Below, one piece after another: positions 7,718-16,072 of a DNA stretch of 64,000 nucleotides. The stretch lies in assembly GCA_037384425.1 (NCBI GenBank), contig JARROA010000010.1:1-64000 (forward strand). Direction: 5' to 3'. Each line of letters opens with the position of its first letter. Position 1 is the first letter of the stretch. The DNA comes from Thiodiazotropha sp037384425. Lineage in GTDB: Bacteria > Pseudomonadota > Gammaproteobacteria > Chromatiales > Chromatiaceae. The notes under the pieces are model-generated. The model saw only the letters and a list, made by a program, of their open reading frames with translations. It was not told the origin of the DNA and made no database searches. Both the position numbers and the translations under genes were made by a program.

Positions 7718-8323
7718 TCATTCAAGTATGCGCGTGGCAGCTTGCGTCCGACCGCGATAGAACTCGCCAAAACGGGCATGATCCCCCTGCGCCATGGTCC
7801 AGGCCTCGAGTGGCAGCGGCCGCAGAATCTCTCCGAATCGGGCGTCCACGAAGTGGCTTTCCATCAGGTTCGAAACAGGCAGGGCATCGCCCTCGAGTCT
7901 TTTCGATTTCACCAGCAGGAGTTTCTCCGCGCCGAGCCTCCCGCCGAGCCAGGCCGCCAGCGAGTCGGAGGTGACATCCCAGCTGTGCTGGATCTCCGGC
8001 GCGGCCAGAACCATGGCTGTCGGCATCCAGACCGGTCGTCCGCCCTCGGCCAACACCGCATCGATCTCCTCCGGGTGCGCAGCGGCGACCAGACCCGGCT
8101 GCAGGGCACAGAGCATGCGACCGTACTGTTCCATGGCGAGCAGGGCCATGATATGGGCGCTCGAGTCGTCGAATTTCCACTGCTGCTGGGCCAACCGCAC
8201 CTGATCGGCGAAGGGCCCGCCACCGGGAACGATGACCAGAGGCCCTTGCCGGGTCAGGGCCCGCAACCAGTCACACAGATGAGCCGAATCGAACAGGCTG
8301 CCGCCCAGCTTGACTATCCACAT
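7718..8323 (-). CDS. mfnE: [5-(aminomethyl)furan-3-yl]methyl phosphate kinase, MfnE
   Basis: A 201-residue amino-acid-kinase-fold protein starting at the ATG 8321-8323. MWIVKLGGSLFDS is the phosphate-binding KxGGS start of the fold, and VIVPGGGPFADQVR the second glycine motif. The DVTSDSLAAWLGGRLGAEKLLLVKS block binds nucleotide. In archaea MfnE phosphorylates the aminomethylfuran phosphate to the diphosphate used for coupling. The gene is short compared with aspartate kinases and lacks regulatory ACT domains, as expected for MfnE. It overlaps pabB by 10 bases and ends the mfnD-mfnF-pabB-mfnE operon. Confidence 0.88.
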   Translation of the reverse strand: MWIVKLGGSLFDSAHLCDWLRALTRQGPLVIVPGGGPFADQVRLAQQQWKFDDSSAHIMALLAMEQYGRMLCALQPGLVAAAHPEEIDAVLAEGGRPVWMPTAMVLAAPEIQHSWDVTSDSLAAWLGGRLGAEKLLLVKSKRLEGDALPVSNLMESHFVDARFGEILRPLPLEAWTMAQGDHARFGEFYRGRTQAATRILE

Positions 8324-9708
8324 TGTTCGGAATTCATCCGCTCCATGCGTTGCAGCAGGTCCAACAGGGCGGCGGCCTTGTGATAGGTCTCCCGATACTC
8401 CGCTTCGGGGTCGGAATCGGCAACGATGCCGCCTCCGGCCCACAGGCGGGTGACACCCTCGGAGTGAACCATGGTGCGAATGGCGATGTTGGTGTCCATA
8501 TCGCCGTCGAAGCCGATATAGCCGACGGAGCCGCAATAGATGCCTCGACGATGGGGTTCCAGCTCCTCGATGATCTCCATCGAACGCAGCTTCGGCGCAC
8601 CGGTGATGGAACCACCGGGAAAGCAGGCGCGCAGCAAAGAGAGCGCATCCTGGCCCCGTTCGAGCGTACCGACGACCTTGCTCACCAGATGATGCACCCG
8701 CGCGTAGCTCTCCAGTTTGAAGAGCTCCGGCACCTCTACGCTTCCGGGGACACAGACCTTACCCAGATCATTGCGCAACAGGTCGACGATCATGACGTTC
8801 TCCGCCTGATCCTTCCGACTGTGCTTCAACATCTCGGCCAACATCATGTCTTCCACCGGATCCTCACCCCTGGGCGCCGTTCCCTTGATGGGTTTGGTCG
8901 CCACCTGTCCGCCACGCAGTTCCAGAAAACGCTCGGGCGAGGTGCTCAACACCTTGCAGTGAGGCGTGCTCAGGTAGGCGGCAAAAGGCGCGGCATTGAG
9001 CTGTCGAAGGCCTTTGTAGGCCTGCCAGGGGTCGCCTTCGGCGGCTACGGAGAAGCGCTGTGCGAAGTTGACCTGGTAACAGTCGCCATCGAGGATGTAG
9101 CGTTTGATTCTGGCAATGGAATCGATGTACTCGGCATGCGTCATGTTCGAACAGACTTCGCCCATGACACGATAGGGCTCCATTGGCCGGGCGCCGGCGG
9201 ATCGCTCCGCGGCCCGCAACAACAGCCTGCGATAGCGTTCGAGCCGGGTCGGGTTGCGGCCGACCAGCCTGCTGCGCCGCTCCTCATGGTCCACCACCAG
9301 GGCCCAGTCGTGGATGCCGACGGCCATTTCCGGCAGCTGTTCCATATCCTCTGCGAGCTCCGGCATCCGTTCCAGCCGCCGGCCAAGATCGTAACCGAAA
9401 TAGCCGATCGCACCGCCACAGAACGGCAGCTCATCAATCCCTGCCGTTATGGGCCCCAGTTCCTCGCGCAGCAGCTGAAAGGGGTCCTCCAGCGAGAGGC
9501 ACACCTCGCTGCCGTTGCGGGTGATGCGAGTCTGTTCTCCGCGGGTGACAAGGACACTGACCGGATCCGCCGTCAGGATATCGTAGCGTCCCTGTGTGCT
9601 GAACGGACGGCCACTGTCGAGAAAGGCGGCCCAGGGATGGTGCGCGATGGCCTCGAACAGCAGAGCGCTGTCCTCGTGATAGGGAAAGTCGATGGCGATG
9701 GGATTCAT
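8314..9708 (-). CDS. pabB: Aminodeoxychorismate synthase component I, PabB
   Basis: A 464-residue chorismate-using enzyme of the TrpE/PabB family. The diagnostic KPIKGTAPRG contains PIKGT, the lysine form of PabB, rather than the PIAGT of anthranilate synthase. DLLRNDLG, CFPGGSITGAPK and the final ADSDPEAEYRET motifs are intact. It makes 4-amino-4-deoxychorismate, precursor of p-aminobenzoate, which feeds both folate and the arylamine moiety of H4MPT (via MptG). Its position between mfnF and mfnE, with short overlaps at both ends, argues for dedication to C1-carrier synthesis. No glutaminase subunit is found here. Confidence 0.92.
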   Translation of the reverse strand: MNPIAIDFPYHEDSALLFEAIAHHPWAAFLDSGRPFSTQGRYDILTADPVSVLVTRGEQTRITRNGSEVCLSLEDPFQLLREELGPITAGIDELPFCGGAIGYFGYDLGRRLERMPELAEDMEQLPEMAVGIHDWALVVDHEERRSRLVGRNPTRLERYRRLLLRAAERSAGARPMEPYRVMGEVCSNMTHAEYIDSIARIKRYILDGDCYQVNFAQRFSVAAEGDPWQAYKGLRQLNAAPFAAYLSTPHCKVLSTSPERFLELRGGQVATKPIKGTAPRGEDPVEDMMLAEMLKHSRKDQAENVMIVDLLRNDLGKVCVPGSVEVPELFKLESYARVHHLVSKVVGTLERGQDALSLLRACFPGGSITGAPKLRSMEIIEELEPHRRGIYCGSVGYIGFDGDMDTNIAIRTMVHSEGVTRLWAGGGIVADSDPEAEYRETYHKAAALLDLLQRMERMNSEQCG

Positions 9709-10760
9709 GCCGCGTCACCCCAGGCCAGACTGGCAACGGCGACCGCCGGGGCACATTCCGCCGCTTTAGATGCCTGCTCCCGCGCACAGGAGAAGAGTGT
9801 CTCGATGCCCACATAGGGACGGTTCAAGCGTTGGCAGATCCGTTCCACCAGAAAACGCCCCACGCCGGCGCCGATCAAGGGAGCGGAGTCCGAGAGCCCG
9901 GGTCTGGAGAGCATACGCGCACAGGCGTCCTCGATCTGACGCAGCTGCTGTTCGGCGATATAGCCTGAGACCTTGCGCCAACCCTCGAAATCCGTAGCAT
10001 CCGCATCGAGCCCCAGCATCCGCGCCAGGCGCCGCGCACTGCCGGTAGGACTCTTCACTCCGCCGTCCGCGCTCGGCAACAGATCGGTCCCCTCCGGCAG
10101 CTGGCCGAGTAGACGATAGATATCCGCCGTGGTTGCGAAATGCTCCGCCATCAGATAAACCCACTCTCCTGCAAAGGGGGCCTTGTCCGTTATCGCCATC
10201 AACGGCGTTCGCACGACCCCAGTATAGATCAGCGACTGACCGACCAGCCGCTGATGGTCGTTAGTGTCACACGTCAACACCTGTTTGTCAGCGAAGGGTA
10301 TCAGATCGGTGGTCGTGCTTCCCACGTCGATCAACACGCCTTCGGGCAGGCGACCGGCCACCAGGGATGCGGTGGCGAGCCAGTTGGCCGAAGCCACCTG
10401 AAGCGCGCGGTCGACGGCCATGTCCGGTTTCAGAAAGCCTGCCTGTCCGCCATAGATCGAAAGCATGGCGGTCGGAAAACGGCGACTCATCACCTCGATC
10501 AGCGATTTCACACCACTGGCCCGATCGGGAAACAGATCGACCAGCTCACCGGTCATGGTCACCGCGTGTCGCAGACCGCTACAGTCGCCTATCGACTCCA
10601 ATACGGAGTCGATGCCCGACTCCAGCCACTCCAGCCCCTGCCAGAGCGGACAGGGCAACTGCACCACCGTCTCCACGCAGCCGCCACCGTCGAGACGCGC
10701 GGACTTGATGTGCGCACCACCGAGATCCCAACCCACTATCGCTTCATGCTGCACCGACAT
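9705..10760 (-). CDS. mfnF: Methanofuran biosynthesis protein MfnF-like (hydantoinase/oxoprolinase-type ATPase fold)
   Basis: A 351-residue protein starting MSVQHEAIVGWDLGGAHIKSA, an actin/ASKHA-type phosphate-binding motif (GxDLGGAxxK). VTMTGELVDLF near residue 90 and LIDVGSTTTDLIPF near 145 are typical of the H4MPT-linked hydantoinase-like family that includes archaeal MfnF. MfnF joins the furan diphosphate to glutamyl-tyramine. The gene overlaps mfnD by 17 bases and pabB by four. Assignment rests on motif and context; related proteins of unknown function share the fold. Confidence 0.82.
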   Translation of the reverse strand: MSVQHEAIVGWDLGGAHIKSARLDGGGCVETVVQLPCPLWQGLEWLESGIDSVLESIGDCSGLRHAVTMTGELVDLFPDRASGVKSLIEVMSRRFPTAMLSIYGGQAGFLKPDMAVDRALQVASANWLATASLVAGRLPEGVLIDVGSTTTDLIPFADKQVLTCDTNDHQRLVGQSLIYTGVVRTPLMAITDKAPFAGEWVYLMAEHFATTADIYRLLGQLPEGTDLLPSADGGVKSPTGSARRLARMLGLDADATDFEGWRKVSGYIAEQQLRQIEDACARMLSRPGLSDSAPLIGAGVGRFLVERICQRLNRPYVGIETLFSCAREQASKAAECAPAVAVASLAWGDAA

Positions 10761-11748
10761 ACTCCAGGTTGACGTCCACCACCAGGTTGTTCAGCATCTG
10801 CTCGGGTGAAGGCAGCTTGCCTTTCAGCAGATCCAGCACCAGTGCGGCGGGATTGATCCCTGTCGACTCTTTAAGGCCGACATAGGAGGTGGTTATTCTC
10901 GGATTGACCTCCAATACCTGCAAGCCATCCCCCGTATCGATGATATCGATACCGATCAGACCCCACAGCTCGGGCAGCGCGGCCACCACCGACCGCCCGA
11001 TCTGGTAAAAGCGGTCCCTCTCGTCCAGACAACCGTTCACGACACAACCCAGAAGCACAAAACCGGTGTCGGTCATGGCCACCCGCTGATGATTGACGCT
11101 AAGGACAACACCCTCACCGTTGTGGGCCAGAACATTGAGGCTGGTCGGTGTTCCGTGAACGAAAGGCTGTATTACATACTCCTTTCCCATCGGGAGACTT
11201 TCGAATTGGCGACACAGGTCATCACGATCGCGACAGATACGAATCCCCTGGCAGCCGACCCCGTCATCCGGCTTGACTACCCAGCTGCCCGGGCGATTGG
11301 GCAGTATCTCCTCGAACCTGTAGGTCGGCACCACCGGGATACCATGTTCCCCCAACAATCTGGAGGTGGCCAGTTTACTCGAGGTGACTTGCACCGCTTG
11401 AGGTGGACTGTTCAACAGCAGTTTCCCCTGACTGATCACCGTCTCGCTGATGTGCTTCAATATCTCCGCGTATTCCGGGGCGATAGGCCAGACCGCATCG
11501 GACCATGCGATGCATTGCAACCAGGTTTCGAAAAATTCGTCCAGGCCGTTCAGCATGTGGAATTCGATGGGCAGGTCGGGTTTTCCCAGTCGGGCATCAC
11601 GGGTCGCGACGACCTCGATGTGAGGCAGTTCCATGAGATCGGATACCAGCGCCTTGAGCATCATGTCCCCCTCTTCCGCGAGGGAGGAGGGTAACGGGCT
11701 GTCCAGCATCCCACCACCCGTAATATACTCGAAGACGAACACTCTCAT
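10744..11748 (-). CDS. mfnD: ATP-grasp ligase, tyramine/tyrosine--glutamate ligase MfnD-like
   Basis: A 334-residue ATP-grasp enzyme. It begins MRVFVFEYITGGGM, characteristic of the MfnD group. It has the ATP-grasp elements SWVVKPDDGVGCQGIRI and, at the C-terminal magnesium site, DGLQVLEVNPRITTSYVG. MfnD joins glutamate to tyramine in methanofuran synthesis; in bacterial methylofuran tyrosine can replace tyramine, so the acceptor is uncertain. It is the first gene of the mfnD-mfnF-pabB-mfnE operon, divergent from the HisA-like gene with only 18 bases between the start codons. Confidence 0.86.
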   Translation of the reverse strand: MRVFVFEYITGGGMLDSPLPSSLAEEGDMMLKALVSDLMELPHIEVVATRDARLGKPDLPIEFHMLNGLDEFFETWLQCIAWSDAVWPIAPEYAEILKHISETVISQGKLLLNSPPQAVQVTSSKLATSRLLGEHGIPVVPTYRFEEILPNRPGSWVVKPDDGVGCQGIRICRDRDDLCRQFESLPMGKEYVIQPFVHGTPTSLNVLAHNGEGVVLSVNHQRVAMTDTGFVLLGCVVNGCLDERDRFYQIGRSVVAALPELWGLIGIDIIDTGDGLQVLEVNPRITTSYVGLKESTGINPAALVLDLLKGKLPSPEQMLNNLVVDVNLEYVGAA

Positions 11749-11766
11749 GGTTAGTTATCTGCGCTG

Positions 11767-12456
11767 ATGAAGCTCATACCCGTCATAGACGTGATGCATG
11801 GCCATGTCGTAACGGCCAAGCGCGGTGAACGGCAGACCTATGCACCCTCCAACACTCCCTTGTGCCGTTCCAGCCGACCCGGGGAGGTTATCGCGGCACT
11901 GTTGGCGCTGCATCCGTTCGACACCCTCTACATCGCCGATCTCGACGCCATTCTCAGTCAAGGGTCGAACAGCGATCTGATACGCCGGCTGGCCCATGAG
12001 CATCCGGACGTGACCTTCTGGGTGGACGACGGACTCATGGAACCGGATGCCGTGAGCGAATTTGCCCGTCCGGTCATTGGCACCGAGTCGCTTGTGAATT
12101 CTGAACAACTTGCTCATCTGCTTGCCTCGCTTCCTTCCCCCGTGCTCTCCCTCGACTATCTGGGCGAACGTTTCCTGGGGCCCGTCGGTCTCGACCTGCG
12201 GCCTGATCGCTGGCCCGAGGATGTCATCGCCATGACACTTTCCCGGGTCGGCGCCAACAGCGGACCTGATTTGACACGCCTACAGTCACTATCGGCGCGA
12301 CGCACGGATCTGCGTCTCTACGCCGCCGGCGGCATCCGTAATCCACAGGACCTGGAACGGCTAGGTTCCATCGGCGCTGCCGGTGCCCTGCTTTCGACGG
12401 CCTTGCATCAAGGCACTATCGACAGCATGGCTTTGGATCGTTTCCTATCGTCGTAA
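11767..12456 (+). CDS. HisA/HisF-like TIM-barrel protein of the H4MPT cluster
   Basis: A 229-residue protein starting MKLIPVIDVMHGHVVTAKRG, like phosphoribosylformimino isomerases (HisA) but shorter. YIADLDAI and FWVDDGL replace the family's strand-end acidic motifs, and YAAGGIRNPQDLERL is the phosphate-binding GGI motif. Homologues labelled HisA-like recur in methylotroph H4MPT clusters and in methanogens, apart from histidine genes. Nothing here suggests histidine synthesis. A phosphosugar or ribosyl intermediate of H4MPT is a reasonable guess for its substrate. It is divergent from mfnD and convergent with the PTPS fusion gene. Confidence 0.8.
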   Translation: MKLIPVIDVMHGHVVTAKRGERQTYAPSNTPLCRSSRPGEVIAALLALHPFDTLYIADLDAILSQGSNSDLIRRLAHEHPDVTFWVDDGLMEPDAVSEFARPVIGTESLVNSEQLAHLLASLPSPVLSLDYLGERFLGPVGLDLRPDRWPEDVIAMTLSRVGANSGPDLTRLQSLSARRTDLRLYAAGGIRNPQDLERLGSIGAAGALLSTALHQGTIDSMALDRFLSS

Positions 12457-12468
12457 GCCTGGCCGCAC

Positions 12469-13704
12469 TCATCGACGCGATTTGGCGATAATCTCCAGTG
12501 CGGGTGGCTTATCTCTTATCAGATCGCGCAGTGGCGATATTCCCAGTTCGTTATCGACAAAGTGGGTCATCAATCGGTCGCTGCCCGAGTTCTGGAACTC
12601 CTCCAGGCTGGGGCCAGTGTAGTTACACCAGGACTGAGTGGTCTCATACAGCTGCAGCTCCACCAGCCCGGGAAGGTACTCGATGAGCTGCTCCCAGATG
12701 AAGACACACAGCATTTCGGTACTCGAACGCCAGGCCAACTCCGACGCGGCATAGTTCAAGTTGTGATGGTCGAAGCGATCGACCACGCGTTTGTTGGTCA
12801 CCCGCTTCAAATAGCCGTAGTCCACCACACAACCGGTCACCGGATCGATTCGGTCCCTGACCTTGACGTGCAGCCTATAGCGTCCACCATGCAGGTTGGA
12901 ACACTTGGCCGGATGGTCGGTGATGAAGTGGGCGGCGTCGAACACCAACTCCTTCGAAACCGTCACTTCGGGGGTCTTCTGTTCAAACCGCTCCATGGCG
13001 CCGGGGATCTGCATCAGCGATCCTCGCACCAGAGCGAGCAGGTGTGCTGTATCCGAACGGGTCAGGGTGCGCAACAAAAGCCCTTCGGTATGGTCAGCCG
13101 CATCGAGTTCCCGGAAACGTATACCCTGTCGGGAGGCTTCCGCCATGACAGTCTCCCCGGCGCTCTGCTGCGGGAACTGCAGGAACAGATAGCCTGCCTG
13201 CAGCTCACCGACGTGTGCGATCAGCACCGCCAGACTGGAGAGGAAATCGGGGGGCGGTACCGGAGAGAGGTGAGCCTCTGCGCTCTGCCTCAGGAAGGCC
13301 GTGGGCACTTTCAGCCGATTCACCGCAACCACCCGATGGGTGGTGTCCGTATAGCGGTACTCCTGAACAAAACGGAAACCGTACTCCCTCAGCCACTGGA
13401 GATCCCAAAGCAGCAGATCCAGACGTCTGACTTCGCCGGGTAACAGCGTGAACGCCTCCTCGATCTGCAGCAGACCGGCCCATCGGAGACCCCTGAGCAC
13501 AGAGCGAGCCCGTTCCGAGGGATAGCCCTCCGGTGGCGCATAGGTTTCGACGCCCTCTACACGGTTCACCTCTTCCCGATCGACCAGAAGATCCAAAGGC
13601 AGATGGTGCCGAATGGCATATTCATGAAGCGTCAGCGAACAACAGTGCAATAAATGCCTGTTGTCCAGCCTGACAAGTTCACTGCCGCATTCGAGACATT
13701 GCAT
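12469..13704 (-). CDS. Two-part protein: Cys/His-rich N-terminus plus degenerate PTPS domain
   Basis: A 411-residue protein; the ATG at 13702-13704 has GGAGG six bases upstream, better than an ATG two codons earlier. The N-terminus has CxxC (3, 6) and a HLLHCC cluster (about 17-22), like a small zinc finger. About 200 residues without a recognised fold follow. From about 248 a PTPS-type domain begins: H259 in FDAAHF, C268, H272 in NLHGGRY, then VVDYGYL, DRFDHHNLN and ELQLYETTQSW. The third zinc ligand of the family (the second His of HGH) is Gly274. It is the distal gene of the mptG operon, 140 bases after fae. Its role in pterin synthesis is inferred. Confidence 0.78.
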   Translation of the reverse strand: MQCLECGSELVRLDNRHLLHCCSLTLHEYAIRHHLPLDLLVDREEVNRVEGVETYAPPEGYPSERARSVLRGLRWAGLLQIEEAFTLLPGEVRRLDLLLWDLQWLREYGFRFVQEYRYTDTTHRVVAVNRLKVPTAFLRQSAEAHLSPVPPPDFLSSLAVLIAHVGELQAGYLFLQFPQQSAGETVMAEASRQGIRFRELDAADHTEGLLLRTLTRSDTAHLLALVRGSLMQIPGAMERFEQKTPEVTVSKELVFDAAHFITDHPAKCSNLHGGRYRLHVKVRDRIDPVTGCVVDYGYLKRVTNKRVVDRFDHHNLNYAASELAWRSSTEMLCVFIWEQLIEYLPGLVELQLYETTQSWCNYTGPSLEEFQNSGSDRLMTHFVDNELGISPLRDLIRDKPPALEIIAKSRR

Positions 13705-13844
13705 CGTCATCCTCCACTATCGAGCAACCAGGGCCCCGGAAACCAGGTGCGGGAGCGGCACACGCGAACTCGGGCGTGACCGACCCCGACCGGATTTCCC
13801 TTCCGGCCGTCGACACATCCCTGTGGCGACGCCCTCATCGAGCC

Positions 13845-14187
13845 TCAGTCGTGGGCGGCGAAGGGGTGAGATGCCGACCCCTTCTGGGCCACCACGTCTT
13901 TGGCCATCGGCTCACCGGCAATCGCGCGCTTGATTGACTCCTTGGTCGCCTGGTAGTTGTAGTCCTGGATCTTGGTGTCGTCCGCGGCTTCCCAATGGAT
14001 GAAGACACCGACACAGATGAAGACGTCGTCGGCCTCATCGGCGGGGATGGTGCCGTCCTCGACACAGTCGGCCACCGCCATGGCGACACCGCGTTGGGCC
14101 GGGCCGAACATCTGAACCGCCTGCTTGGCACCCATTACCGTCGCCGACCAGCGATTCTCCGACCATCGTTCTATTGATAACTGGCAT
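13845..14187 (-). pseudogene. fae: Formaldehyde-activating enzyme with internal deletion and frameshift
   Basis: Reading from the ATG at 14185-14187, preceded by AAGGAG, the first 18 codons give MPVINRTMVGESLVGDGN, a perfect Fae N-terminus. The sequence then jumps at about 14134 to GAKQAVQMFGPAQRG, normally near residue 76. About 57 codons are missing and the reading frame changes by one. The C-terminal part (13845-14135) stays open to the normal end, KGSASHPFAA. The lost part includes the AHIDL histidine thought to be catalytic in Fae, which condenses formaldehyde with H4MPT. The flanking genes are intact. Either the gene is broken and another fae copy acts, or the assembly has a local collapse. 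Confidence 0.88.
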
Positions 14188-14216
14188 TTCAGTTTCTCCT
14201 TACTTGTTATAGAGAG

Positions 14217-15164
14217 TTAACTACGGACCCCCACCTCTTTGGGCTGGGAATCACTGTCACGGGAAAACCCCGCTTTCCGCTCAAACGCGGGAAGTATCGA
14301 CTCCAGGTGAGCAATAAACAGCGTGGCGACAGTCATATCCGCCGATGTGCCTGGATTGATGCCTTTGCGTTTGAATTCTTTGTCCGCCTGCAGCAGTCGT
14401 AGCTGGAAATGCTGAGGCAGCTCCGCCCGCGAGAGCCCTCTGTCGAGCTCAGCCGCATGCAGACTGGTAGAGACGGCTCTATACAGGCCTTGCTTGCGCT
14501 GGATATGCGTATCGGGATAGCGGGCGAGCAGGCTGAGATAGAGACCGGTAACAGCCCACTCCCTGCTCTGCCATCGCTTCTCGAGACAGTGCAGTCGCGG
14601 AAGTGCTTCTTCGAACAGTACTGCGTAACCGGTGCTGTACTGGCGTGCTATCAGATCACGCTCCGCAGCGTGGGCCATCACTTCGAGTAAGGGTACGCCG
14701 GCGGTTTCCGAAACATCGTAGCGATCGGATGTTCCCAACCCGGCGGGTGCCGCCAGTTGTATGGCGCGAAACAGCCATTGCGTCTGTGTTGCATCTGCCG
14801 TCGCCAATACCTTGCGCAATCTGTCTCGCAACAGTCCGCCGGAGGGCTGAGTTTCGTCGAGTAGAGCCTGAACCAATGGAGCGCAAAGCATCACGATGCC
14901 GAGATTGGTATTGCAGCCGACCGCATTTCGGGTGGCTTCGACCGTCCGATAGATGCGCTCGCCCAAACCGAGTCCGGCTTCAGTCAGAGGCTTCGCACTG
15001 ACATCGGCGCTGGTGATGAAGTCTTCCAGCGTCATGCCGTGACCGTCGGAGAAACGGTGCACATTGCCCGGCTTGAGGGCATCGAGTTCGCTCAGACAGG
15101 CTTGACGATAGGCCGCGGCCAGGCGCCGTCTCAGGCTTTCAATGGGCTGCAACGGCAGGTTCAT
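14217..15164 (-). CDS. CitG-like (triphosphoribosyl-dephospho-CoA synthase family) protein of the H4MPT cluster
   Basis: A 315-residue protein starting at the ATG 15162-15164, which overlaps the stop of the RimK-like gene. YRQACLSELDALKPGNVHRFSDGHGM is the CitG-type start (E-x4-KPGNV), and NTNLGIVMLCAPL and GTSDRYDVSE are further family motifs. True CitG makes the citrate lyase prosthetic-group precursor; no citrate lyase genes are near. Homologues sit beside fae and mch in other methylotrophs, so a ribosyl-transfer step in H4MPT assembly is likely. The fae start codon follows 29 bases after this gene. Confidence 0.83.
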   Translation of the reverse strand: MNLPLQPIESLRRRLAAAYRQACLSELDALKPGNVHRFSDGHGMTLEDFITSADVSAKPLTEAGLGLGERIYRTVEATRNAVGCNTNLGIVMLCAPLVQALLDETQPSGGLLRDRLRKVLATADATQTQWLFRAIQLAAPAGLGTSDRYDVSETAGVPLLEVMAHAAERDLIARQYSTGYAVLFEEALPRLHCLEKRWQSREWAVTGLYLSLLARYPDTHIQRKQGLYRAVSTSLHAAELDRGLSRAELPQHFQLRLLQADKEFKRKGINPGTSADMTVATLFIAHLESILPAFERKAGFSRDSDSQPKEVGVRS

Positions 15165-16072
15165 CAGACCACCTCCGTGAGCGGCTCGCCCCGGCATCGG
15201 GAGAGGAAGTCCTCCACCAACAGCTGCGTGACATCGTGCTGGCAGACCTGCTGCAATCCTTTCCAGGCCGGTATGCTGTTGATCTCCAGGACATGGGCGC
15301 GACCCTCGGCGTCGCGCAGGATGTCGACTCCGGCGTAACTCATCTGCAAGGCCTCCGAGGCGGCCTCCGCCAAGGCCTTGAGTTCCGGATCGAGTACCGC
15401 CGGGTGACACCGGGCACCTTGCGCCACATTGCTGATCCAACCCTCCCCCCGGCGTATCATGGCAGCCACCGCGCGGCCGTTGATGACGAAAATGCGCCAG
15501 TCGCAGGATTGCTTCGCGCCTGTGGGGACGAACCGCTGCAGATAGTAGACACCGTTGTAGAGCGTGGCATCGGGCAGGCTGTCAACATCGTGAATGCGCA
15601 TCAGGCCGTTACCCTGGGAACCGAACAGCGGTTTCAGCACCAGTTCATGCCCCGCCTTGAATTCGCGTGACAGGACCTGCGTAAGGTCGTTGCCCGCTTC
15701 CATTACCCAGGTGGGTGGCGTTGGAATACCTGCGGCGTGCAGCAGGAAGCTGGTCATGCCTTTGTCCACGCTGCGTTCGATGGCCCGGCCATCGTTATAG
15801 ACACAGACGCCGAGGTGATCGAGGGCGTGCAGAATGTCGAGGTAGTGCACCACCTGCTCCAGCGTGCCCCCCGGCACACCGCGCACGAAGACGCCGTCCG
15901 GCAGTTCTTCGAAACCGGGGATTATCAGGCCGTGCCCCTCTGCGCCAAGATCGAAGCCGCAGCGGGTCAGGGAGACAAACTCGCTGGAACAGCCATGCTG
16001 AGCGAAAACCTTGCGCAGACGGGCGCCGTGCCAGCCGGGTTCATCGGTGAAGATGGCGATGCGTCTGCTCAT
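15164..16072 (-). CDS. RimK-like ATP-grasp ligase
   Basis: A 302-residue ATP-grasp enzyme. Conserved elements are the glutamate-ligase-like SVDKGMTSFLLHAAGIPTPPTWV, the ATP-binding LVLKPLFGSQGNGLMRI and the metal site AHVLEINSIPAWKGLQ, all as in RimK and the archaeal H4MPT glutamate ligase MptN. It likely adds glutamate to the H4MPT side chain; this is inferred from family and position. It overlaps mch by four bases and the CitG-like gene by one. Confidence 0.86.
   Translation of the reverse strand: MSRRIAIFTDEPGWHGARLRKVFAQHGCSSEFVSLTRCGFDLGAEGHGLIIPGFEELPDGVFVRGVPGGTLEQVVHYLDILHALDHLGVCVYNDGRAIERSVDKGMTSFLLHAAGIPTPPTWVMEAGNDLTQVLSREFKAGHELVLKPLFGSQGNGLMRIHDVDSLPDATLYNGVYYLQRFVPTGAKQSCDWRIFVINGRAVAAMIRRGEGWISNVAQGARCHPAVLDPELKALAEAASEALQMSYAGVDILRDAEGRAHVLEINSIPAWKGLQQVCQHDVTQLLVEDFLSRCRGEPLTEVV

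Noticed and set aside
11749..11764. A GG-N10-GC arrangement (TGGTTAGTTATCTGC) between mfnD and the HisA-like gene.
   Set aside because: The start of transcription would fall inside the HisA-like coding sequence, after the ATG at 11767, and both boxes are weak.
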